Shown here: positions 1 to 11,612 of the stretch, piece after piece
Numbering within the stretch: position 1 is the stretch's first letter
How the letters are laid out: each line of letters begins with the position of its first letter
Origin: Pisolithus tinctorius
Taxonomy: Eukaryota; Basidiomycota; Agaricomycetes; Boletales; Pisolithaceae
DNA: 64,000 nucleotides
Assembly: GCA_024663395.1 (NCBI GenBank)
Contig: JANFAH010000003.1
Coordinates: 558,001-622,000 of the forward strand
Reading direction: 5' to 3'
Notes under the pieces: generated by a model
Told to the model about the DNA's origin: nothing
The model's database searches: none
The model's input: the letters and a program-made list of their open reading frames with translations, nothing else
Program-made: the position numbers and the translations under genes

Positions 1-51
1 GAACTCCCCAGTATCAATCATCTCCTTTTTCCCTCGTAGCGATTAGAAGCT

Positions 52-1396
52 ATGTCACACAGGGCATACGTCCCGAACCACATGGGTAGATGGGTTGTGC
101 GCAAGCCAGCCATCCTTGATGGCTGGACTTATGATCAGCTCACTTTACCTCGTGCTCAACTATCCGGCGACAAGAAGTGTTCCAATGTTCGGCCACTCGC
201 TCCAGTAATCCAGGAGTTCCAGCAGCTCATAGAGGATGATCCCGAACTCTTCATGTACTTCCACACGATGTTTGATGAAGTACGCCGACCAGACGGTGAC
301 CTAGATCATGTAAGTAGCTTTACTTGATGTCCAGAAGCTTTGAATAACAGCGAAATAGGTTAACGATTATAAGGAGTTAATGAAGACCCTCGACCGTATC
401 ATCACTCAGGCGCCCAAATTCGGTGGTGCCAATAACCTTGTCATCGGTGTTCCCATGTATGCTGTCCTTGCTCCATTTTGCAACACTTCATCTGGTTACA
501 ACATCTTCACCAATCCAAAAGTGAACGCCCAACTTCACAAAATCTTCGACGTCTGGGCTGCATTCCTCGTCTCTCCCGAATCTCGTTACGTTCTTACTAC
601 GAACGAGCAATGCTGGTTTAGCCCCATTGCCGTAGACGTCATGTCGGAGAGACTTGGGACGAGTTTCTATGATGCGTGGGTTTGCAGAGACAGCAACCCT
701 CGGAATCACTACGGCTTCACGTCCTGGGACGATTTTTTTACCAGACGCTTCCGGCCTCACATGCGCCGAGTCATCGATCCTGATAATTCGAATCTAATTA
801 CTGCCGCATGTGAGGCACACGTTCACACGATCCAGTCCAACGTTCGAGCCGTGGACAAGTTTTGGATCAAGGGGAATTCGTACTCGCTCTCCCACATGTT
901 TAACCACGACCCCTTTACACCGCTGTTCGTAGGCGGCACTGTTTATCAGGGAATTTTAAGTTCTCTCGATTATCACCGTTGGCACAGTCCCGTGGATGGA
1001 ATAGTTCGAAAAACTCGCCTCATCCCTGGCATGTATTATGCCGCACGTTTGGACAATGACCCCCACCCGGACGTCGTCTCTCGCTCCCAAGACTTTGTAA
1101 CGGCGATCGCTGCGCGTGCTTTGATCTTCATCGAATCGGACAACCCAGTGATTGGACTGATGTGCTTCACCGCGGTTGGTCTCGGGGAAGTATCGACGTG
1201 CGCGGTTACGGTGAAGGAGGGAGACAGACTGAAGAAGGGGGATGAGCTTGGGTCATTCCATTTCGGTGGCTCCACGCACTGTCTCGTCTTTCGCCCACAG
1301 ACGCCTTTGAAACCGTTCCCTCATCTCCAGCCGGGGACTGTGCATAACGTCAACAGCAATATTTTCTATATTGAGAACGGAACTGAGAGTAACTAA
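52..1396 (+). CDS. PsiD/PSD-type decarboxylase (L-tryptophan decarboxylase-like)
   Basis: Two exons, 52-309 and 374-1396, joined in phase 0 across a 64-nt GT-AG intron, give a protein of about 426 residues. The N-terminal part resembles the PSDC-associated domain. The C-terminal half is the phosphatidylserine decarboxylase catalytic fold, with the conserved stretches GFTSWDDFFTRRFRP, AACEA, NDPFTP-like HDPFTPLF, YHRWHSPVDG and FHFGGSTH. In this family the Ser of the GGS motif (about residue 386) is the site of autocatalytic cleavage that creates the pyruvoyl prosthetic group, so the enzyme needs no PLP. Length, absence of a membrane segment and the overall motif order match soluble PsiD-like enzymes that decarboxylate L-tryptophan better than mitochondrial PSD. 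Substrate is inferred, not proven; a PS decarboxylase or another aromatic amino acid decarboxylase remains possible. No PsiH, PsiK or PsiM-like genes are nearby. Confidence 0.85.
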
Positions 1397-2179
1397 CTAC
1401 TCCATTCCGATGTGGACAGTATCGCATGACATCTTCTGTATATATTCAATACGCAACCGTTGTTCATACCTTCACCTAGATGTAGTTATCTTTCAAACAA
1501 AAATAGTACAGGTTTGTGGCATATTCAACTCGATCGACCTCCCTGCAGGTACCCAATGCAGAATGTTCACAGAAGCTGTTAAAGATCCGAGACTTCGGCC
1601 ATTTGTTTCTGTTGGCGTCAACGGTCACGTGGCCACGCGCGTCTGTACTTGTAGGTTTGTTTGCGTTGCTTTGCACCTCAGCCGTTGTGTCTACAACGCT
1701 GAGGTGAGTACGATAGCCCCTGAGGACCCGTCTACATACTCATTCTCGTAGCGTGTCCGATCAGGTAGAGTTAAGCCGTTGTGTTTGCGTGTGTTCAGTT
1801 TCTCTACAGTTTCTAGTGGTAGGCGAGCGTAGTAAATATTAGAAATCAGAATTGTTCAGCAGACAAGGGGATCGGATCCCACCCATCACACTTCCGGTTC
1901 ACGCGCACAGTTGTTATGTAATACTATGTAAAAAGGCTCTTCTATCGGGAACTGTATGTGCGATTTCACTGAACCACCAGGTAAAGGCCATCCTCGTACA
2001 GTCGCATAAGCTCTACGTCGAGTGTGGCTACTCCATCCTGGAGACTCTTTGTGATACGGTGAACCAACAGCCGACGCTGATGATGTAAGTAAAGCCCCTA
2101 TCCACGTTGCTTACATAATCCAATTGACTTCCCATGTATGGTCCGAGGACCCTGAGACGGAGCTTTACTGCTTTCACCT
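1397..2179. other. intergenic region, no gene seen
   Basis: About 780 nt between the decarboxylase stop and the E2 start. Short open frames occur but none shows recognisable motifs or joins to a plausible spliced protein. It presumably holds the decarboxylase terminator and the E2 promoter. Confidence 0.5.
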
Positions 2180-3913
2180 ATGGTATTCGCGCGTCCCCTC
2201 CAGCGTACACTCATCCGCACATCCCTCTTCCGTTCGCATTTCCATGCTAACCACTGTCTTCTTGCAGCACGAAAAAGCTTGCGTACCTTCAAGCTTGCTG
2301 ACATTGGGGAGGGTATCACAGAGTGTGAAATCATACGATGGTGAGTAGAACCGTGCATGTTCCGGCCGAGCCATTCGTTCGCAACGCGAGGAAACCTTTG
2401 ACAAACGCGCACTTGGTTGTAGGGCGGTCAAGGAGCGGTCGGCTGTTCAGTCGTTTGACCCGTTGTGTGAAGTGCAAAGTGACAAGGCCAGCGTTGAAAT
2501 CACGTCTCCTTATGATGGCGTCGTCAAACAATTCCTTGTAGGCGAAGGAGAGGTAGCAAAGGTTGGACAAGGGCTATGTCTCATCGAAGTAGAAGACGAA
2601 GACGATACCACTGGTGTGGAGATCACGGAGACGACGGACCGATCCCCTGTCCAGCAGCCGATCCAGGCGGAAGATAATACTCGAACGGAGGCACCTCAGT
2701 CGGCACACGTTCTCCGGCAAAGGCATCCTCTAGACCCGGCCAATGTCGCAACCGGAACTACTGATCATGTGCTAGCTACACCTTCTGTACGTCAGCGCGC
2801 CAACACGGGGTCGATCTTGCGGCGATCGCTCCGGGTAGTGGACGCGATGGGCGAGTGGAGAGAAAGGACGTCGAGGCTTATATATCAAGTATACCCGTAC
2901 CGGAAGAAGTTGAGACTACACCGAGTCAGGAAGGGGATGCAGTAGTTGACCTCGGAAGGACACGGTATGGAATGTGGAAAGCGATGGTACAAGTGAGTGT
3001 AATGTCACTTCAATATTGGACCTTAACTTGAGTCTTCACATATGTGCAGAGTCTTGAGATACCCCGTTTCGGGTACGTCAATGGACACCATTTAGAGCGT
3101 CCGTGTGTTTTATACTTCTCCCCCTAGATACACTACCTCACTTGACCTTACACGCTTCCACGGCCTACTGCCCATACTCAATGCCCATATCCCAGCACAC
3201 TACTTGCCTTCGTCGTCAACCCAATCCTCTTCGCGCGTATCTCATATGGTCAACCCTTCTGCGCTGTATCCAGTGCCGCAGCCTCCTCCGTGCCCGAGAG
3301 CGGAAGGTTTTCAAAGATGACCTACCTCCCATTCCTCCTGAAGACTTTGGCAATCTCGATGATGGAATGGCCGCTCTTCCGGGCTTCCATAACACCAGTT
3401 ACAGCCCAGGAAACCAACAACAAGCCCACATTAACAATCCGGCCAACCGCTGACCTTGCACTGGCACTCTCCACCCCGACAGGACTATATACTCCCACAA
3501 TTTCTTCTACACAGTCTCTTTCCCTACACGCTCTTGCTTCTCGTGTCACTCACCTCGCTCATCTTGGTCGCCAGGTCCCATGTGGACTTACTGTCAAAGA
3601 TATGCCGAGGCGTGGTGGCACAATAAGCGTGTCGAATGTTGGAGCGGTAGGCAAGGGTGAAGGTGCAAGCCCTGTCTTAATTCCAGGAGGTGGCGTTGCA
3701 ATTGTGGCAATCGGGAGGGCAAAATGGGTGTGGGATGTAAGCGATGAATTCTACCGTCCGAATGAGGGCATGGAGGGTACGCGAAGGTTAAAGATCGACG
3801 TGAGCTGGAGCGCAGATCACCGCGTAGTTGAAGGTGCAGAACTTGCTGCTTTCGTTGAGACTTGGCGTGGATGGGTCGAAAACCCAGAACGTCTAACTGC
3901 AGAGGCCACTTGA
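2180..3913 (+). CDS. BCKDH E2, lipoamide acyltransferase (two apparent frameshifts)
   Basis: Dihydrolipoamide acyltransferase core of the mitochondrial branched-chain 2-oxoacid dehydrogenase, acting in Val/Leu/Ile catabolism. The ATG at 2180 opens an Arg-rich, acid-poor presequence (MVFARPLQRTLIRTSLF) typical of mitochondrial import. Exons are about 2180-2340, 2423-2992, 3050-3072 and 3128-3913. The lipoyl domain has KLADIGEGITECEI and CEVQSDKAS, with the lipoylated Lys in DKA. The E1/E3-binding domain reads ATPSVR then VDLAAIAPGSGRDG. The catalytic domain ends with SADHRVVEGAEL. Two breaks are seen: near 2790-2803, between ATPSVRQ and RQHGVDL, consistent with loss of 1 or 4 nt; and near 3287-3291, between PQPPP and PESGRFSKMTYLP, consistent with loss of 1 nt. 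The usual DHRxxxDG active-site motif here has Glu for Asp. It is either a recent pseudogene or an intact gene with sequencing indels. Confidence 0.85.
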
Positions 3914-4677
3914 GCTCGGCTTGGTCAACTAGGTGACTTGTACTATATACTGTATTTTTATTGCAATCTGGATGTCACACTGTACCATAGGAGATGCATG
4001 GATGCCTGGTAGATAGTGTACATCCACTCTAGTACTACGTTTACCATGGCACGGCGAAGTCAGTCTGCACGGTAGCATCAACTCGAATGTCGAAGGCTGA
4101 CGTCGAGTGACGTCTGCTTATACTCAGCGACTCTGGTCAGTTGTAGACCGGTGACGAATACTACTTTTTCGCGGCAAACCTAATCACGGACCCTCGGCGA
4201 CGAGTCCTTGCACGGTCTTCTTACTTAGGAGTCACTATCAAGGGATTAGAGTTACCACTGCCACGTGATCCGAGCCGGCGCTTTTCTGATAATAGTTGAA
4301 CAACACGGAGTTTTACGCATGCTCACCATGCAGTGGGCCAGGATGTCGATGAACGTGCGTACGGGACCGTACTCTAAGAAAAGCTCTTGACGTGGGACTG
4401 GAGACTTGTCGTTTGACAACCTCGTTCGTGGTTCCAGCCTATCAAACGAAGATAATTCGTCAGCTCGCCATGTATCTGTCACTTTTCTCCTGGCTCGCAG
4501 ATAGCTTCTGGTCTGGTACCACATGGTCACGCATGAACCTGCACGAACTCGTGACCACCATGGTTACTATGCATATACTCTATTTTCCAGGAACCGTGCC
4601 TGTGACCGCCGATTAAATAGCGCAAGTTCCCTCCACGAGGACTATACACCGCGCGCCTCTTCTCATCGCCACGCAAG
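3914..4677. other. intergenic region upstream of acid phosphatase
   Basis: About 760 nt with no supported gene. An AT-rich TTAAATAG at about 4614-4621, some 60 nt before the phosphatase ATG, is a possible TATA-like element. Confidence 0.4.
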
Positions 4678-6692
4678 ATGTGGGTGCGATTGGTATTAGC
4701 TGCTGCTGTACTGCTTCGTTCAGGTGTACATTCTCAAGCTGTGAACGAGACCGACTCCCTGTCTTGTATCATCGAGTCTAAAGGCGTGCACATCCCTGGA
4801 ACGGTTCCTTGCAACCCCTACGAACCGCTGCAGCACCGCCTTGCCTATGCAGGACCAAATGGCATGACAGTCAGCTGGAGTACGTATGCGCAGATCGAAT
4901 CCCCCCAAGTATACTACGGATCGTCTCCGTTCGATCTCTCTTCCGTTGCGACTGGCTATTCTGTCACATACCCTACTTCGAGAGTGTATGACAACCATGT
5001 CAAGATAACGGGACTCAAGCCCAATACGAAGTATTGGTATCGTGTACAATATCAGTTGATTGTAGTGTTTTTTTCATCGCAGGTTCATCTGTGCTGACCA
5101 TGGTGTTGAAGAAATTGTCCAGGTTGTGCTTACAGAGCAACCGACACTTTTGTAACTGCACGTGAGGCCGGCGACGATACCCCCTTTTCCGTCGCAGTTG
5201 CTGTGGATCTCGGTCTTATGGGTAGAGATGGGCTTAGTACGTCTGTCGGACCTTTAGGTGGCTCGTCTGCCGCAGCAAATCCTCTTGGCCCACGTGATCT
5301 TAATACCATTCAGGGCCTTTTGCAAAACAAGGAGTACGTGGTTTCCAGGCTTGTTGGCTGCGCTACTCATGGCTTGATAGTACATATGAATTCATTGCTC
5401 ACTACGGAGATATCGCCTACGCGGACTACTTTATCAAGGAGAGCTGGCAAGGCTACTTTGGAAATGAGAACCTGATCCCCAACGTGACAAGTGTGGTGGA
5501 TGGCTACAATTCGTTATTGGAACAGTATTATGACCAGATGACGCCGCTTACCAGTGCAAAAGCCTATATGGTCGGTCCGGGAAACCACGAGGTCAGTTTT
5601 TGCCTTTGCTCGTCATCACGGATGGTAACCTGAGACACCTGTTCAGGCAAACTGTGACAACGGGTACGTAAAATCACTTTACACTGTAGCCCATGGGCTC
5701 AGAGTTGGTTGTAGTGGTACGACTGACAAGGTTCACAATATCACTTACACCACCTCGATTTGTACTGGACAGACTAACTTTACCGGCTACAGTAGGTGGC
5801 TTTCGCTGTCTTTGCGAGGTTTTCATAATCTAATGGTTGTAGTTAATCATTTCAGGATGCCCTACGACGAATCTGGTGGAAACGGCAACTTTTGGTACTC
5901 CTTCGACTACGGTCTCGCTCACTTCATCACTCTTGACTCCGAGACTGACCTTCCAGTGGGACTACAATCCCCTGACGAGGCTGGGGGCTCAGAGGCGGGA
6001 GCAGACAATGGCCCCTTCGGATACCCCAATGAACAGATCGAGTGGCTCGAAAAGGATCTTGCTGGTGTCGATCGCAGTAAGACCCCGTGGATCATTGTCG
6101 GTCTTCATCGTCCGTGGTACATCGCCGCCCAAAATGATTCGGGTGATGTTTGTCTCGCCTGTCAACAGGCATTTGAACCATTGTTCTTGAAGTACAATGT
6201 CGATCTCTACATGCAGGGACACGTGCACGTGGGTTCTGTCCTGCCGCTATGACCGCCGTTCTAGGTCCTGATTCCCTTTTTAGCTTTATGAGCGCAACAA
6301 GCCAATTGCTAACTGTGCGTTTCTATAGTTCAGCTGCATTTTCTGTGTCCTATTGTTTTTTAAATCAGATTCGATTGATCCCGCTGGGCTTAACAACCCC
6401 AAGGCCCCGTGGAACATCGTCAACGGTGCTGCAGGTCACTACGATGGGCTCGACACGCTTGTTGGGTCGCCCTACTGGACGGACGTTGCGTTTGACAAGT
6501 AAGTACTCCTGTCACAGCACATCTACTCACCGGTTTGACACGCTTTCAAGCGCCTACGGCTGGTCGCGACTCACTTTCCACAACCGCACGCATTTGACGC
6601 ACGAGTTCGTGTCGAGCGCGAATGGAACTGTTCTCGACAGTGCGACTTTGTACAAAGAGCACAATTTTTCGACAATTCCCAACATTGAATGA
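4678..6692 (+). CDS. secreted purple acid phosphatase (metallophosphoesterase)
   Basis: Multi-exon gene with about seven to nine short introns; exact junctions in the 5050-5160 and 5330-5400 parts are uncertain. A hydrophobic signal peptide (MWVRLVLAAAVLLRSGVHSQA) predicts secretion. The N-terminal fibronectin-like PAP domain has GPNGMTVSWSTY and GLKPNTKYWYR. The catalytic domain shows the metal-ligand blocks in order: VAVDLGLMGRDG, HYGDIAYADY, VGPGNHE followed after an intron by ANCDNG, VGLHRPWY, and GHVH joined across an intron to LYERNKPIAN. The C-terminus is AYGWSRLTFHNRTHLTHEF, as expected for fungal PAPs. The enzyme hydrolyses phosphate monoesters at a binuclear metal centre, probably for extracellular phosphate scavenging. 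Several N-x-S/T sites fit a glycoprotein. All expected metal-binding blocks are present, so the gene looks functional. Confidence 0.9.
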
Positions 6693-9600
6693 ACCAACTT
6701 ACAGTTCTCCTCGCTTTTGATATTGGGTATAGTATCCAGTACGATTCGTTCCTTCACCACTTATAACCGATACCACGTAAATTCGCTCTGGATGTTGATT
6801 TCACACATTACATGTACGCACGGACGTTTCCAGAACTTACTCGTCATTTCATTCATAACTGTGCCGCCGAAATTCTGCGAAGGACAGCAGCATCAATCAA
6901 TATACTTCGTTGTCAAAGCGCCATTATTGACGCGGGTGGTATTTCCGAGCTTGCATTCGACGATGTTTGGTTCGGAGATATTTGAGCGTAATCACAATCT
7001 CTGGCGCAGTTTGCACATTCAATGTACTTGTGCTGCCTAATTCATGCCTCTGGTAACGCCGATGCGTTCCATTGAGATAGTTAATCAGACCCACAATAAG
7101 TGCTGGGTCCAGCATGCTCAAAATCTTGCATTGGCGCATCATTTTGGTGACTAGTGGAATACTGTTACGACAGCTCGTACGACCCCTAGATTTGGGCGCA
7201 CTGGTCTCATAACTCGCCGCATGGGGCTGATACCCTTAGCTGTCGTGTGCTGATAGTCCAGTCAAAAACTGGCGCCGCGTCTCGGTGAAAGGGTGTAGTA
7301 GGGGAGCGAGAAGCCGGAGGTCACCAGTGGTTAGGGGCTGGGAGTGCCAGGGATCTCACCGGCTGGGAAATGGTTTGTAGAGAACGGTGTAGGCTTGCTA
7401 TCATGCAACCTGTTCACCGCTAGCACCAAACGCAAGGCAACGAAGTTAGGAGTGGCTAGTCTAACGGATTCTTGATACGCTTGAGATCAGGAAGGTCATC
7501 TACTGCGAAAACAAATCAGGCTCACGACGACGATCTCGAGTCGCCTCGACCGCAGATCGTGAACCCCGGTCTGGTAGTTGCGCATACCAATGTTGTACGC
7601 CTGCCCAAAAATTCCGAGCACACCAAGTGGAGTCAGCCTTGCGTAGCACTCGTATATTCTGCCTGAAATGAGTCATTGAACGTCGGAGCACTGGACTTCC
7701 GTGTGCTGCGGAGGCCGGTATCCAATTTATATACACCTCTTCCTCTGCAGGGGAGTTCTTGGCTGTATCACGCCAATATGAAATGAAATGCTTACAGCCA
7801 CCTTGATCAACGCATCGACATCCTTGGCCACCATCCGTCCAACTTGCAGTGGATCCGAATCTCCAAAACTTAGCACAGCGAACACTTGCGTTGGACTAGT
7901 CTGTAGTGCTTACAAAGCAGGTCTGTTATCCGGCAAGTCTCTGCTGATGAATCACGCTCCATTCCGGAAGGCAGTACTGTAGTCACGATGACCGATGCTT
8001 GTGAACACTGGCGAGGTCGGTGAACGGCTTGGCGGGCTGACATGGCTCCGGACATACGGCTGAACTTTAGTCCCAAATAGGGCCGCTGGGCGCATGGCCA
8101 AGTAAGCGGCCCTGAACAGTCTTCGAGAAAGTTGGCCAGCGTCCAGTACCAGGGGTTCCCGCCTGTGTATACGGAGACTGCGGAAGATGACTCGGGTGAC
8201 TCTATAAGGATACAACAGTCGAAGTGGCGGCGGATGTCAGCTAATTGGTAATAAATGATTCATGACTTACCGTCATCTCTTCTAGACAGATCTGCCACAC
8301 GAGCTACTGGAATGCTGCGCGATATTAGAGCTGTGATACGTAGGTACGATACGTATGGAGAAAGCGTACTGGAAAGATACAAATCTTGTCAGTGCACATT
8401 AGGACATGAGCAACTGTAGGGAACGCGGCCTTTCCATCCTGTTTGGGGGGTTTTCTTGCGGAGTCTCCGTGCATTTTTACTTCTGAGGAGATCTGCGGCC
8501 TCTAAGCTTGTCGTAGTGACTCGACCGACAGCCTGGCTGGAGGCGCGTCGTGGAGTTTGGTCATTCGGCCAATAAAGCTGCATCATGATCCGCTCATTGG
8601 CCAACATGTCTTTCCGAATGATCCGTTCCACTTTTATCGTGCAAAAAAAAACACTTTTGCGTTTACTGTGATTCCTGGTTGAGACTCAAGTTGTATAGAT
8701 GGATCAGTGCCTGTCGACCACGTTTGTATAGGCGTAAGGTAGGGTCTAGGCCAGAAGTTAGCCCACTGCTGAAGCTCGTACATACCGCGAATGGGTATTT
8801 GCCAGTACTTGTCACTGTTGGTACCACTCTTACAAGTACTTGGTGAAACAGGGCGCGGCCCCGAGCGCTGGTGTCGGCGACTCATCATTTAATAATGACA
8901 TAATATGTTTTACTGGAACTCACCTTCCTAATTTGGAGTGTCAGCCATAATTTGTTTTTGCTCACCTTCCTAATATGGCGTGTCAGGAATCAATTGGGCG
9001 CGGCAGGCCAGAGTCACTGACATTCAAATAAAGCCCCTGCCGACTTCGAGATGTCTGCACTCCAGCGCCTGTCCGCCTTGACCTCCCTCTACAAGGATCG
9101 GTGGGTCCTACTTCTCGTAAGCCCGCCCTTTGCTATAAAGGTCGTTCCCATCCTAATCCCCCCTTGTGTCCCTTGTTCATGACACCGTCACCATGCCAGG
9201 TTGTCCCTTCTGCTTCCTCTTCCCGCGATTCAAGACGTACACCCAGGTTAACTCTGCAATGTGGGACATGAGAGGAAACAATCCCCCAAACAGCCCAAGA
9301 TCACCCTACCCTCATTTTCCAGTTCCCTTGTGAGTACGGTGATTCGTGTCCTACGGACGTGTTTGTGTCGATAACGAAAAACTTTGTCAGCCCAAGAGCC
9401 CCCCCAGAGATGAGGCACGTAGCCTACGTCCCTCACTTGATGAAAACTAAATTGTTCTCGCAGTGAATCCCGATCGGCATACCAGAAGTCGTATGTGCCA
9501 TTCGGCACACCAATAGCCCCGCCTGCCAGAATGCACAATACAAAGTAACCATTCTGTTTTATTTTTCACGCCGACTTCAGAATTTAACTACTCTTTGTTC

Positions 9601-9727
9601 CTATCAGCCCTTAGTAAGTTAGTTGCCAACGCGACCTTGTTCATACGTAACCATTAAAAGCTCGTCATATAACACCTTTCCGCGATCATCTCCTCCGCGG
9701 TTCGAATCAGGGGTGTTTCCATCTCAC
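6693..9727. other. 3 kb without a recognised gene
   Basis: Short open frames occur on both strands, for example minus-strand frames at 8389-8631, 8634-8888 and 9248-9538. None carries motifs I recognise or can be spliced into a known family. An imperfect 26-bp direct repeat lies near its right part. A short unrecognised gene, for example one starting at the ATG at 9051, cannot be excluded. Confidence 0.4.
8919..8986. repeat. imperfect direct repeat, 26 bp, period 42
   Basis: CTCACCTTCCTAAT followed by GG and GTGTCAG occurs at 8919-8944 and again at 8961-8986, with two mismatches. Function unknown; it could be a small local duplication. Confidence 0.7.
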
Positions 9728-11612
9728 ATGGGACAACGACCGTACTTGCGTATGCCCACTCCTGAGCCAGCTCCGCTCGCCCAGTTGTCTCGTGAACAGC
9801 ACCGTGAACATCGCACTCGCACTCGCGCTCGCACAAAGTCAAACGAAACCCGTCGTGTTCACTACGCAGACAATATACCACCCGGGACGTCCCCTCCCGT
9901 TAAGGTTCCGACGACCCTCAATCGTGATGGCAGTTCACAGCAGCTGCGAAGACCCGCAACGCCTGTCCAGCCTAAGCAATCCAATGGCGGTCATCGAGCG
10001 CGCGCGCATTCAACTGGGAGTGCAGTGCCAAGACCTGTTTTGATCCATCCAGCACGGGGGCAACAAGTTTCACGAGGTCACCAATACTTTCAATACTCTA
10101 AATGCACCGGGAGGAAGAAAGCGTTATGTGTGAGTAGACGATATTTCGAGTAGTCTGCGGCACTGATATGCGTCGACGTAGATCGGAATTAATTATACCG
10201 GGCAAAAACGTCAGTTGCGTGGGTGTATCAATGATATCCGAAACGTGAAGAGATTCCTCACTAGTCTGTATCTTGATCTCTTCCCCCTTTCCTAGCTGAA
10301 TTGAATGGGTATCAGCCTACCGCGGATATCATGACGGAGATATCGTTATGTTGATGGACGAAACGACCAACCCTCGCCAAATGCCCACGAGAAGAAATAT
10401 CATCGATGCAATGCGATGGCTTGTGAAAGATGCTAAACCCCACGACTCCCTGTTCTTCCATTGTAAGTCGGCGAAATCGTGCTATGATGGAACTGGTTCC
10501 CCTATCATTGTTGACTAGATTCGGGACACGGGGGTCAGATACCCGATCACAATGGCAGTGAGACAGATGGCTACGATGAAGGTACGATGAAAGCCTTAGT
10601 TGTGTGCACTTGCTGACCAAAGAGTTCAGTGATATACCCGGTAGATTATAAGACAGCAGGTGTAATAGTCGACGATGTAAGGCAATTCTTTGATTCTTTT
10701 CTGCTTCGCTTATTGTTGGGATGTAGGAGATGAACCGTATCATGGTATGGCCGATGTTCTTTGAGAATTTGAGTGCACTTGCCCACCCTAGTTCTGAAGG
10801 TGCAATCGCTTCCAACTGGATGCCGCCTGACTGTAAGCACATTACAGTGGGTCTACTTCGATTGTTTCTAACGGCCTGTGCAGGCTATATTTGATGTAAG
10901 AACTTTCCAGCACCATGGCGAATGTCTCACGATTATTATAGTCATGCCACTCCGGAACAGCGCTCGGTACGTCCCTATCTGGTTTGCCGTGTCTTGTACC
11001 TGACACTTCTCTAACAGATCTCCCGTATATCGTACGTGATTTTTTGGGTACACATACTCGTACTGGGAAATTAACCAACCACGTAGTATCATGCCGACGG
11101 CCGCCTCAGAGGTATCCAGATGTCCGACAGGGCAAGGGCACAAAAGGCGACGTCGGCCGATGTAGTACGTACTTTCTTCTTAGGGAAGCTTCGGCTAACA
11201 AGTGCATAGATATCTTTCTCGGCGTGCAGAGATGACCAAACTAGTGCAGATACCGTCCAGAGGGGCGTTGCCGTTGGTGCCATGAGCTATGTAAGCCACT
11301 GTATTCTACATGCCGAGAATCCAAATTCAGCTAACACTGCTGTGGCAGGCTTTCGTAACGTCTCTCTGTGAGTGGCAGGGGCTCATACGAAATCAGCCAG
11401 GGGTTCTGACTACATGTAACAATATCACAGCCCAGAATCCTGTTCAGAGCTACCAAGAACTCCTAAGGTCCGTTCGGGAGATTTTGCGGCGATACGAACA
11501 GAAGACACAGTTATCAAGTTCTCACCCTATCGTGCGTATGCTTATTAATGTTCTGGTGTAGTGCGTGCCCCTGATCATTGTACAGGACACGAATCTTCGA
11601 TTTATACTGTGA
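9728..11612 (+). CDS. type I metacaspase
   Basis: Caspase-fold cysteine peptidase (clan CD, C14) cleaving after Arg/Lys, known in fungi for roles in programmed cell death and aggregate control. I read at least a dozen exons. The first is 9728-10129; others include 10182-10263, 10316-10462, 10519-10581, 10630-10676, 10727-10744, 10800-10832, 10884-10895 and 10942-10966, all in consistent phase. The first exon gives a Pro/Arg-rich low-complexity prodomain of about 130 residues without a clear zinc finger. The p20 region reads [18 protein letters not shown], then [19 protein letters not shown], then the catalytic His in HYSGHGGQ (split by the intron at 10463-10518). The catalytic Cys is in [17 protein letters not shown]. 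The p10 end reads [23 protein letters not shown] and QLSSSHPI, then DTNLRFIL before the stop at 11610. No disruption was seen. Start codon chosen as the first in-frame ATG. Confidence 0.93.

Noticed and set aside
52..4677. Psilocybin-type biosynthetic cluster around the PsiD-like gene
   Set aside because: Neighbours are BCKDH E2 and acid phosphatase; no P450, 4-hydroxytryptamine kinase or N-methyltransferase motifs are visible in the window.
9656..9720. tRNA-like GGTTCGAATC near 9700
   Set aside because: No matching acceptor, D or anticodon arms around it; it lies just upstream of the metacaspase start.
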